From: a virus
Direction: 5' to 3' (one strand)
IMG/VR virus record: IMGVR_UViG_3300006924_000027
Span: 1-52,879 of that record
DNA: 52,879 bases
In this document: one piece after another, positions 34,401-40,076 of the stretch
Position numbering within the stretch: position 1 is the stretch's first letter
How the letters are laid out: the number at the start of each line of letters is the position of its first letter
The notes under the pieces: generated by a model
The model's database searches: none
Told to the model about the DNA's origin: nothing
What the model saw: only the letters and a program-made list of their open reading frames with translations
Translations under genes and position numbers: made by a program

Positions 34401-36196
34401 TTAGGTGCTTGGTTAGCACTAGTTTTTTCTTGGCTTGATTTCCAAACTGTACCATCATAATGATACATCTTACCTGCGTTAGTTGTACCACGTCTTACTA
34501 GAACACCTTCATTAAATGCTGATAATGAATCAGCAGTTTCTTTTAAATTAATTTGTGTAGTGTTATTGTGTTTTACAAACCTTACTTCATAAATTCTGTT
34601 ATTTGCTAAACTATCTGTATCTGCAATAACTAGAATCCTTGCTCCTTCAAACAAGAACTCACCGTCAATATTATAACCCTGTGACCCTTCAATTTTAGAA
34701 AACACATCATCTGTAAATGTATCTACGTAGTCAACTGTTTGTTTTGCAATGCCACCGTGATTATATAATTGTATATCAGGTTGGAATTCAATAATAGGTC
34801 TTTTAGCTCTAGCTGATTCTAATGAATCAAAGTCTTGACTTCTAAATTTATATGCAGACTCTAAAACAGATCTATGGAACCATCTGTTATATCTGGACCA
34901 AGGGTTAGAGTCTTTACTGTTTCTAGCAATTGTAATATAATCTTTATTACCAGGATACTGTGTTGCATCATCAAAAGGCTGTGTATCAAATCCTTGATTA
35001 TCAAATAATATATCAGGCGAATCTGTATCTAATGGCGGAGGTACTAAGTCAGCAAAATTAATTAATCTAATCTCTGAACCAACACCTTCAACTAACCATT
35101 GTCCGTCTGCATATTTCGATGGTTGCACTTGGCCTCTAAATGCTACAACCATTCCGTTTGTAAAACTAATTCCGTCTGCGGTTGTGTATTCTTTTTTACC
35201 TACAACTTCTTTTTCAACATCAATAAAAGTATTTGTATCAATGTCTGAAATAATAAATCTACCTAACCTATTAGGTTCAACATCACTTTGATAATATAAT
35301 ATATCTGGCGAGTCTTGTGGAATTTTAAATGTTAACGTTCCTACTTTTACACCATTATTTTCTACACCATCTCTATATAGTAGAGAAGCAAATCCTGCAT
35401 CGTTAGCAACCAATTGCCAATCTTGTGAATCAATTGTAATACTACTTCCGTCTAATGGACTTGTTTCGTTAACACACTTCCAAAGTTGTTTGTCGAATAC
35501 TGCTAGTTCTCCAGGAAAGTATGATTTGTTAGGATTAAATTCTAAAGATCCTGTATCATAATTGTTTCTAATATAGAAACCTTCATCAGGAGAGTTAACT
35601 TCAAACTTATATTCTTGTCCTCTATATAAAGTAATATCAGGATTATTAGTTACACTGTCTGGTGTAAGTATCCAACTGTTTATACCAGTTCCTACTTTAT
35701 ATGTACTTTGAATATTTGCTGCTTGTCCATATACATCTACTGATGGTGGGCCGCCTGGAATCCAATAATATTCTCTGTAGTTAATAAACTTGTCCCATAC
35801 AATAGGAGGATTCCAACTGTAATGTTCTTGCTCTGTAGTTTTATCATCTCTTTCATTGGCATTGCCAAAGAACTCAACCATGCTTTTAAGATCAATATAG
35901 TCTTTAAATTTTAAAATCTTTTGATCTTCTTCAACTGTAACAGCTGGCTCAAGTTGATAACGACTTCTTAGTGTTTGGTCTGTATCAAGATAAACATCTT
36001 TTCCTGTAAAAGTTTTTCCGTAACGCTTACCAATATAACCTACAGTCTTGTCAACAACACCCGGCTGTATTAAAGGATCAAGTACTCCTGATAAAAATTT
36101 ATCATTGACTGGGGTTTGGAAGACGTTAGGTAATAAGTCTGAACTTTTTCTAATTGGAATGTCGCTATTAGGAAACTTTTTGTTATCAGCAGCCAT
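22412..36196 (-). CDS. Giant multidomain baseplate/virion protein (4,594 residues)
   Basis: It follows gp6 as a TAATG overlap, the place of T4 gene 7, so a baseplate wedge component is the natural guess; gp7 in T4 is about 1,030 residues, so this is over four times longer. Three kinds of repeat are visible. Six segments resemble carbohydrate-binding module 5/12 (YxxGDIVxYxGxxYxA...W), at about residues 220-265, 1460-1505, 1715-1757, 2205-2247, 2353-2392 and 2468-2522. About six FG-GAP-like blades (RFGxxLAxxxDGxxLxVGAP...GxVYxF) span about 2165-2755 and suggest a beta-propeller. GxGY...P glycine-rich repeats lie around 3150-3200 and 3500-3570. The C-terminal 1,200 residues are a chain of beta-sandwich units (FxxDGSTxxF...VxVxG). 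Structural role likely; sugar binding inferred. Confidence 0.85.
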   Translation of the reverse strand: MAADNKKFPNSDIPIRKSSDLLPNVFQTPVNDKFLSGVLDPLIQPGVVDKTVGYIGKRYGKTFTGKDVYLDTDQTLRSRYQLEPAVTVEEDQKILKFKDYIDLKSMVEFFGNANERDDKTTEQEHYSWNPPIVWDKFINYREYYWIPGGPPSVDVYGQAANIQSTYKVGTGINSWILTPDSVTNNPDITLYRGQEYKFEVNSPDEGFYIRNNYDTGSLEFNPNKSYFPGELAVFDKQLWKCVNETSPLDGSSITIDSQDWQLVANDAGFASLLYRDGVENNGVKVGTLTFKIPQDSPDILYYQSDVEPNRLGRFIISDIDTNTFIDVEKEVVGKKEYTTADGISFTNGMVVAFRGQVQPSKYADGQWLVEGVGSEIRLINFADLVPPPLDTDSPDILFDNQGFDTQPFDDATQYPGNKDYITIARNSKDSNPWSRYNRWFHRSVLESAYKFRSQDFDSLESARAKRPIIEFQPDIQLYNHGGIAKQTVDYVDTFTDDVFSKIEGSQGYNIDGEFLFEGARILVIADTDSLANNRIYEVRFVKHNNTTQINLKETADSLSAFNEGVLVRRGTTNAGKMYHYDGTVWKSSQEKTSANQAPKFELYDSAGVAFSDPTIYPVSSFVGSNLLSYKVGTGVVDKELGFALSYANIDNVGDIVFDWNFETEKFVYTLTQKQYTKNTNTGFYKINGKYANGWIATDKTFIQPIIDQYTFTTADSIAIFNTVDWDVLPDDAVINFYLNGEYITDTYTRSTNQFTFNRTFNINDVVTIKIVAAIKPDQGYYQIPAGLEKNPLNEQLKTFTLGQATDHLKSSLEFDRRVVGTVPGVSNLRDLDQYQKHSTRFMKHSGFAAVSTLLINDKDINIVKSLRYAKSAYTIFKQNIIKKATEVEFNENTSDFLDSIIEIITKTKTIDSPFADSDMIGAGAFTRTDYVVDDPGIKTFTLTEDFDLETLSRRAVYVYLNDVQLIVNKDYTVNGALGFITITGTLVEGDRIEIREYVSTAFSHVPPTPTSLGLYPKYEPTKYLDDTYRVPKDIIQGHDGSKTTAYGDYRDDLLLEFEKRVFNNIKQEYDAKIFDVQKALGGYYGNSTFVKEELDSVINQEFLSWVQNTNLGYTTNDYFVETEPFTYTYSSMTDPTGKENLPGYWRGVYKYFYDTDRPHTHPWEMLGFTIKPTWWETEYGAAPYTNGNLVLWEDIAAGKIAQGDRAGIYPRYARTTILNHIPCDCDGNLVDPLTSGLAGNFQLVNNRGPFKLGDDSPVENAWKTSSEYPFAITTALALLKPFDYLVLNFDRAVTKRNIIDQLVNVTSETFLTPTDLKFPIAGKTQVAGLAIYIASYIKSVGGAVADAQKNIDCINVRLTSRVSGFVDKQQQKYLLDSKNPSSASASVFIPPENYDIIFNVSSPIASVTYSGVIFEKTTQGWVVNGYDDINPYFNTFEAYPQQADPVISVAGTSEPFTEWDQEKTFNNGGIVEYRGTFYRATQTFTSGETFDKSNLVQLPDLPVENAVVAQQRRNFNSFKVKKVSYGTEFNSIQSVVDFLLGYQAHLKSQGFDFANYDGTNQVVQDFTTAAKEFMYWTVHNWAVGSVLSMSPGAASMEINLAVGVADNLLDSFYDYNVLKADGSALDPKFINVSRSFQKIQVNTTNTTEGIYLLKLNYVLKEHVVVFDDKTVFNDTIFDKATGYRQERIKAQGFRTTDWDGDYTSPGFLFDNVSFDTWIPYYDYKLGDIVSYRAYKYTARFNHTSDEEFNDANWTQLDSTPEKQLIPNFDYRINQMEDYFDVSSEGLGKSQRDLARHTVGYQSREYLENLSEDPTTQFKLYQGFIREKGTPNAITKLFTKLGDNTSNAAVDLNEEWGFKLGQVGGVDQSERIEIRLDTDKFKLNPQPVLVEASAEDKVDRYYRIDSTNFEFGPSPFTTDINPTSYDSKPVLTAGYVSVGQTDFTVTNRDEILNLAIASVQDNNHIWVTFDGPSWTVLRANTVFDLKITNLESNDDNEVIFTFEKAHLLKVDDVFGIKTIAGLNQFWKVKAATTNTVTVQHTEKYDADQGFEPSTGAYPMLLTEARFSSYDTVDPEKVALLTDGSKLFVDSNVNSHWEVVEKKKQFTGNKIVDFGITDPTSVGKKTVYSDTLKQVIVGIPDAARVGIYIQGATGLSSKQLLEPPSWLTTDVTGSFGLELALSPDSQWLMVGAPTASGIPSRYQGAFDVNANYLINDIVLFAGRLYKATDNINGDGSTIDVYSNEWVEVQKIDAESDGSNTGGFETGVIFIYKYQSQQWNLYDIQVSPRTYDNERFGEKIAVSQATSTGPYYMSVSAPGSQDAKGRVYLYTYDTTDGWRLDYNKNYRGIYAADDSTFYPKDSIVFSNGDMWKALVDNVADGSSLTIYSNDWVKMDEVTTGASLPMSIATNDDGSTLDAGILDDEQLVELVKVDDRFGTSLAMNYDGTVLAVGAPNSDGQYFNNFKGQWRPNYEYMQGDTVKYQGSYHQLQNLGPSAVGADSTIRSYNEAPDAGEPWVNVGDSTDVASGKVYIYKKNAAGVYRLLQQINADSLPYLSDLDPSEAISSGDKFGYAIGLDYSGNTLVVTSPLADKNFQNQGSAYVFKFDSDSTEFAYRLKQKLTSYSDYPNEMFGQDISISSGTEIIAIGATNSPFTLQTRFDGSQTSYDSNRTTFRDYDGFAGAVYVFEKKGKSERYFLSEKIDETLSLNESFGYSLYATRNAIVVGSPNYISPAPHGVDIAFEGDKTGTARLFEKTEGQNALNVIGSQPQTVDIDKFKRISLYDTEDDIKILDIEIFDPAKMKLLAQAERELTYKVPYDPAIYTTGTAEGAVVDDSICWKTKNVGKLWWDISTAKWFDYEQGEVSYRVGAWGALAPGASIDVYEWVQSKLLPSEWAVVADTNEGLPLGISGQPLYADDSAYSIKAEFNPNTGEQTEVYYYYWVRNKVTVPEGNTDRSISAADVFNLISDPSALGQTYAAFIDKDKFLLFNYKASVAESSAVLNVEYFTQEENQNQVHNEYQLLTEGVADSLPTTSLENKWIDSLIGYDRQGNRIPDPNLPAKQRYGISYRPRQSMFVDRKSILRTLITNVNAIMHKEAFADSLNFTTLNSVDSIPSSLLNLYDTTVDSYIELLEVGTSRIKQCNLRANIIDNEVNSIDILDAGFGYKIPPTIEFEGDGTGAEAVTTIDNQGRVNSVTITNKGKLYTYISTKPRQFSVLVNNDSTANNFWSIYAWDDVRKSWYRSRSQAYNTPLYWSYADWWDNDFGPTSRIVKEIVSVYEEPTINVEIGDLIRIKEYGSGGWAVFKKTTDVSTESMNNYEMIGRYQGTIQFSSDLYDTATSGVGYDNVDSFDIDFYDKEVSNELRFILQALKEDVLIGNYAVEWNNLFFTSIRYVFKEQTYVDWAFKSSFLNATHNVGTLKQKTNYKNDSLESYLDYINEVKPYSTTVREYISKYDTIDNTNSAISDFDLPPYYSEAQGKIVPVESTDDILATYPYKFWNDNKGYQIIEISVAGKGADYTEAPKVLITGGGGSGAKATAYVSNGKVTGIKLTEHGSGYTSTPTVSLVGGNGTSPSVARAVAVLGNGKTRSINVNMKFDRISKTGIYSNFTQTESFTATGSTAVFNLTYPPTRDKSNISIIKDGQVVLNNEYDIALFTLETDVYKQLRGKITFKIPPAKDEVINITYAKNDEILDSVSRIEKYYNPSSGMVGKELNQLMTGIDFGGVQVQGTTFDVTGGWDALPWFTDSWDSVESAADYYYVADGSTINVTLPYTPVDGQVLNIYLKRAGTVVPDDILNLQVEEGVEEPPTHRIDDPNYTDNWDSSVSTNPHAQMPTFIGDGSTNIVEVGAYVSTQPGDILIFRPAESDGAVTINDNNLLDTKLSGGTLSAMEGAYATATGLNAEDISIDGGEYTSPDQVPATEENIPGQVLDSLSIKVFHSNKDAAGATVKSNVRIGDGSTLVYPIGQKIIENKSVIVYIDGIKSAPATYTVNITNSTIEFASVPAENSKIEIVSIGLGGVSILDYQEFIADGDTTLFLTNANYIDTSNIFVSVNGVQSDTGFIDSTDLLPDTPNRTLVQFGTKPDRLAVIRIVAFGAAADVDSSLQSLIRVNQQEFTYDGSTKSYDLDTFVQLSRESALASTIVEVNNKKLKSVDTVYNVYDGVTKKYVLGVDPIASAGSIVPNNIKVYINNELKTFITDYVYNGTTKELEVTAENLTVGDVIKIENNLNAEYSVVGNNIVINDSTALTLGDTIDVTWFSEYPSMEIVSDQYTGGKAFYPIAFKPLGVSYVWVYRNKTKLIQDVDYRLDVERGAVYIEGSNKDTDSFEIVAFGSNVFALPSAYQVSKDMLNINRYTRYAITDNLVLAKELTYYDESITLADASTLFNPVAGKNIPGIIEIDGEKIEYMNKNGNVLSNLRRGTQGTAIKTLNPVGSYVVDLSTDQTIPYKDTQSRTDFVSDGSSQLIGPLPFVPKLSTVSDWYEGTIPAIYGRCDSIEVFVGGKRLRKTYIDQYNETKGSTSPAGDEKVEAEFSVDGSSAYIRLTNVPPAGTRISIIKQQGQVWYDRGQNTATSGVTLLKNSTPISQFIAANTSKLPE

Positions 36197-39100
36197 TATG
36201 TGTCACTCACTATTGAATTATTTGCTGAGTTAATTTCAGCAGCCGTAATAGAAGATACAATCTCTATGTCATCAACAGTGGCACCACTAACAAAAATTTC
36301 GTCTGGTTTACTTTGTATTTCAAACAGGCTTCCGAATGCCTGTGATGTCTGTCTTGGCAATATAACAATGTTTGATATATCAGGCGAAACTACATTTAAT
36401 ATATAAGTTGTAAGTTCGCTTAGATAGAATCTATCTCCAAAGTCCCAGTTGTTTACATCAAAGAATTGATTCATTGCATTTACAATTCTTACTTTTAAAT
36501 CGTTATTGTTAACAGTTTTATTAGGATTCTTAACAACCTTAAACTGAGCTTGTAATTTAGTGTCAGCATTACTGCCAAATAAAACTTTATACTTCACAGG
36601 ATGATAAACTACTTCATCGCTAATTGACTTAATAGAGTTTAGTCCTGTTCCAAACGTTACTCTAAGTTCGTCATTTGTTGGTGCAGTTGGTTCTGTTGTA
36701 CGTGCACCTGCTAGATAATTTCTAAATTCTGTATCATAAGATCTAGTTAAAAGATAAAGATCAATAATGTTTGTTACACTAGGATCAAGTCTTCTATCTT
36801 CACTTGCTGAATGTGTGTATTGGAACTTAATATTGTCTCTACCAATATTTGCTCTGTATGTGCTTTCTAGTACAAGTGTATTTGTTGTTCTGTCAACTCT
36901 TTTAACTCTATTTTCTGCACTATCGTAAAAATAAATTAATTGTCCGTCGCTATAGTTATTAACGTTAACTAGTGATTCTTTTTCAATAACCAAAATAGGA
37001 GTTACTGTTGTGTCAACTAGGTTATAAACAGTTGTACCATAATCGTCTTTTTCTGCTTTGAAGAAAAGATATTTTAAATCAAGGTCTTCGCCAACTACAT
37101 TAACAAACGACTCTGGGTTGTCAATAACACCGTCTGCGTCAGAATCCCTAAAGCCTAATCTAATTTCTTTAGTACTTTCATATCCGTCATCAAATTTAAT
37201 TACATCTGCAACTTCAAATGGGTAATCTTGTATCAACGATCCTGTGCCAACATTTTTACTATTAATACCTAAAACATTTACAACGTCTTTTTCAACTTTA
37301 CCAGTTAGACTGTTGTATGCTTTTTCGCTTTTATCAAAATAAAATCTGTTTTGTTTTTTACTACCAAACACATAGTTAAGTGTACGTGTTCGTACAATGT
37401 ATTGATCATTATCCTTTACAAATGCCATAATCCATGAACTATCTAAATTATTATTAGTTACATCACCGGATTTACCTAAACTAAATGCTGACGTTAAATC
37501 TAAGTTTTGATTTTGAATAATTTTCCAACTTGATTCTTTATCATCATATCTTAGGCCAAAGTTTAAATTTGCAAATGCTTGGTTAACCATTGAAGACTCA
37601 AGTGCGTCTGAAAGATCTGTTACAAACTTAGGAACAATTCTAGAAGCAACTGCGCCTGAAGGAACATTATCGTTAAACACAATAGGACCAATGCCTTTTG
37701 CGTTAGCACCAGTACCTGCGTTTGTACCATCACCTGCAACACTAATAACTTTTGTCCATATAACACTTTTTTGTGAAGAATCTGTATCGTCTGTTGTTAC
37801 TAGTAATCCGTCTTTAAATGATTGTCCTGTCGGAGCAGTAAATTTAACATTTGCTCCTGGAGTAATATATTTTAAGTTATTGGTAGAATATGTTCCTACT
37901 TTAAGCAACGACAGATCAACTTTGTTTGTAAAGTATCCTGTGCCTTCATTAATGTTGTTAGTTGATGCATTCCACACAATGTTGTCACTTGTAAATAAAA
38001 TTTTGTCATATTTTGTAAAGTAGAAATTATAAACATCTGTTTCTGTAAATATACCTTCTACTTTTTGTTTAATAAAATTAATAATATCTGATCTATTTGA
38101 GAATTTAAAAGAAAGAGATTGTTCATCTTCTTCTTTATACATATATCCGTCTGTACCAAATACGTTAACTGAACTGTACTTTCCACTTGCATCAATAAGA
38201 TCAAAGTTACGTGACAATCCACTTGATGTTCTGTTTGATGCTTTTACTTTTAAAATATTTTGTGATGTTGCTAAAGGTGCAAGGTTATAGTCCTCACCTG
38301 TAATCATTCTATTTTGTGTATAATAGTTTGCTGGTGCATTCCTTTTAATCGATGCAACTGATTCTGTAGGTGTTGATGTTGAAACTGTAGACTGTAAAGC
38401 CATTCCAATTGTTAATGTGTGTGCAATACCTGCTTGGTTAACATAGTCAACTGAGATATTAACATTTTTCATTTCATTAGGTGAAATTGTATAACTTAAT
38501 CCATTACTAATTCTATAGTAAGTTCTAAAAGATCCTTTAGGTAAGTTACCATATACACCGTCAGCAAAAACTAAATCAATCATATCATTCTGTTTAGTTT
38601 CAACACCGTAAATATTTCTAATGTCTCCTGACAAACTGTTGTAAGCAATATTGTTTCCTGTAAGGCTTGATACTTTTGTCCACTCTTGAGCTTGGCTTCC
38701 ATTTGCAAGTAATTCAAACAACCAAACATCATCGTTGTTAATTCCTTTTGCATCAACTGCAACTTTTTCATTTGTTGATGGTGCATCAATTGTGAAGTCA
38801 GCTAACTCCAAAGAACCTTGTTTGAAGTGCATGAAAAATCCTGTATTAGGACTTGCTGGACCTTTGTTATCTTGTCTGTAAAGAAATCCTAGTTGGTTAC
38901 CAGGTGTAGGTGCTTCCTCGTAAATCTCTTCTGCACCTTTAAAAGTTGTGCTTAAGATTTCAAACACCATTTGTCTGCCTGCAACGTTTTTATTAAAAGT
39001 AAACATTGGCACATCAGTACTAGCAGTTCTAAATCTGTACTGTTCTGTTGGGATACCTTGAATAACATCTGTACCTTGGCTTCTGCCAAATTTTGTGTTA

Positions 39101-39597
39101 TCAGACATAGCAGCATCAAGAAGCAAAATAAACTGTTCTGCCCAGTTTGTATTAGTTGGGTCATTCCATTTAACTGTTTGACTTGCTAAATTACGCCCAT
39201 TACTATCAACTAATTGTTCTGTAGTTGAAACTGATGTAAATTTAAGTAAACCTTTTGATGGTAAGTTACGCTTTGCATTATAACTAAGCATTTTAGCAAT
39301 ACGTAGTACACTTTCTTTACGTTCAGCAAGTTCAATAAAGTTTTCTCTACTTGCTAAATCAATACGGAAAGATAAACTTTGCCCTAAAAACGCAATAGCA
39401 TCAATTAGTGCAAGATACTCTGAGCTTTCAATGTAATCGTTAAAATCTTCTGGATAGTTTTCTCTTAGGTAAGTGATGATCACACGTCTTAGATTTTCAA
39501 AATCGTAAGATTTGAAATCAGCATTAGCGAAAGTCTGGTAGATTCTTGTCCAGTCTTCGTTAAGTAATAAATTGTTTTGTCTTGACGTTGTGCTCAT
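36196..39597 (-). CDS. 6: Baseplate wedge protein gp6-like
   Basis: The 1,133-residue protein has the gp6 N-terminal signature at about residues 20-120. It reads DFENLRRVIITYLRENYP, then DYIESSEYLALIDAIAFLGQSLSFRIDLASRENFIELAE and KMLSYNAKRNLPSKG (given here as separate landmarks). T4 gp6 (660 residues) forms the ring of the baseplate inner wedge with gp7 and gp53 and changes shape at contraction. This copy is about 470 residues longer, with extra central and C-terminal beta-rich sequence; a gp6/J-like C-terminal part at about 980-1080 (RTTEPTAPTNDELRV onward) is recognisable. Its place after gp25 and before the giant protein is syntenic with other T4-like phages. A TAAATA promoter candidate lies 18 bases before the ATG. 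Confident. Confidence 0.9.
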   Translation of the reverse strand: MSTTSRQNNLLLNEDWTRIYQTFANADFKSYDFENLRRVIITYLRENYPEDFNDYIESSEYLALIDAIAFLGQSLSFRIDLASRENFIELAERKESVLRIAKMLSYNAKRNLPSKGLLKFTSVSTTEQLVDSNGRNLASQTVKWNDPTNTNWAEQFILLLDAAMSDNTKFGRSQGTDVIQGIPTEQYRFRTASTDVPMFTFNKNVAGRQMVFEILSTTFKGAEEIYEEAPTPGNQLGFLYRQDNKGPASPNTGFFMHFKQGSLELADFTIDAPSTNEKVAVDAKGINNDDVWLFELLANGSQAQEWTKVSSLTGNNIAYNSLSGDIRNIYGVETKQNDMIDLVFADGVYGNLPKGSFRTYYRISNGLSYTISPNEMKNVNISVDYVNQAGIAHTLTIGMALQSTVSTSTPTESVASIKRNAPANYYTQNRMITGEDYNLAPLATSQNILKVKASNRTSSGLSRNFDLIDASGKYSSVNVFGTDGYMYKEEDEQSLSFKFSNRSDIINFIKQKVEGIFTETDVYNFYFTKYDKILFTSDNIVWNASTNNINEGTGYFTNKVDLSLLKVGTYSTNNLKYITPGANVKFTAPTGQSFKDGLLVTTDDTDSSQKSVIWTKVISVAGDGTNAGTGANAKGIGPIVFNDNVPSGAVASRIVPKFVTDLSDALESSMVNQAFANLNFGLRYDDKESSWKIIQNQNLDLTSAFSLGKSGDVTNNNLDSSWIMAFVKDNDQYIVRTRTLNYVFGSKKQNRFYFDKSEKAYNSLTGKVEKDVVNVLGINSKNVGTGSLIQDYPFEVADVIKFDDGYESTKEIRLGFRDSDADGVIDNPESFVNVVGEDLDLKYLFFKAEKDDYGTTVYNLVDTTVTPILVIEKESLVNVNNYSDGQLIYFYDSAENRVKRVDRTTNTLVLESTYRANIGRDNIKFQYTHSASEDRRLDPSVTNIIDLYLLTRSYDTEFRNYLAGARTTEPTAPTNDELRVTFGTGLNSIKSISDEVVYHPVKYKVLFGSNADTKLQAQFKVVKNPNKTVNNNDLKVRIVNAMNQFFDVNNWDFGDRFYLSELTTYILNVVSPDISNIVILPRQTSQAFGSLFEIQSKPDEIFVSGATVDDIEIVSSITAAEINSANNSIVSDT

Positions 39598-39614
39598 TAT
39601 TAGTTCCTATGCTG

Positions 39615-39622
39615 TATTTACC
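39615..39622 (-). promoter_or_regulatory. Candidate late promoter GGTAAATA
   Basis: GGTAAATA on the minus strand in the 41-base gap between gp25 and gp6, 18 bases before the gp6 ATG. The TAAATA core fits T4-type late promoters; the first two bases do not. Possibly a secondary promoter inside the baseplate operon. Confidence 0.4.
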
Positions 39623-39638
39623 AATGTTTATAATATGC

Positions 39639-40076
39639 TCAGTTTATAACGGAGTTATCTCTATCAAAATTAAACTTCATTCTCTCCTTAACATTGAACG
39701 GTATGTATGTTACATCGGCTTCGATTCTAATTCCCTGCTCAGTGCTGTCAATTCCTACAGCATTAACTTGTATTCTTGGGTCGTAATTAATAATATCCTG
39801 TACATCTTTAGCAATCATTTCTTTAACTTGCGGTGTAAATTGCTCAAAGATCATATCCCAGATAATTGTTCCAAAGTTTGGATTTTCTAATTTTTCGCCT
39901 TTTCTAATGTAAAAATGATTGATAATATCCTGCTTAACTAAATCTATGTCATAGAGCTTGAAGTTATCAACTGAATTCGCTGAACTAAATCCTTTGTAAG
40001 CATAAGTTGTTGCGCCTGATGCTCCTATTGATGCTTGATCGACTGCTACTGTTTTCTGATTGTATAACTTAGCCAT
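39639..40076 (-). CDS. 25: Baseplate wedge protein gp25-like
   Basis: The 145-residue protein carries the gp25/lysozyme-like wedge domain from about residue 40. The landmarks are DLVKQDIINHFYIRKGEK, NPNFGTIIWDMIFEQ and a C-terminal IRIEADVTYIPF strand. In T4 and in type VI secretion (TssE) this small protein sits at the inner wedge core and contacts the first sheath ring. Despite the domain name it is not an active lysozyme. T4 gp25 is 132 residues, close to this length. The ATG overlaps the gp5 stop by eight bases and the gene lies between gp5 and gp6 as in other marine T4-like phages. Confident. Confidence 0.92.
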   Translation of the reverse strand: MAKLYNQKTVAVDQASIGASGATTYAYKGFSSANSVDNFKLYDIDLVKQDIINHFYIRKGEKLENPNFGTIIWDMIFEQFTPQVKEMIAKDVQDIINYDPRIQVNAVGIDSTEQGIRIEADVTYIPFNVKERMKFNFDRDNSVIN

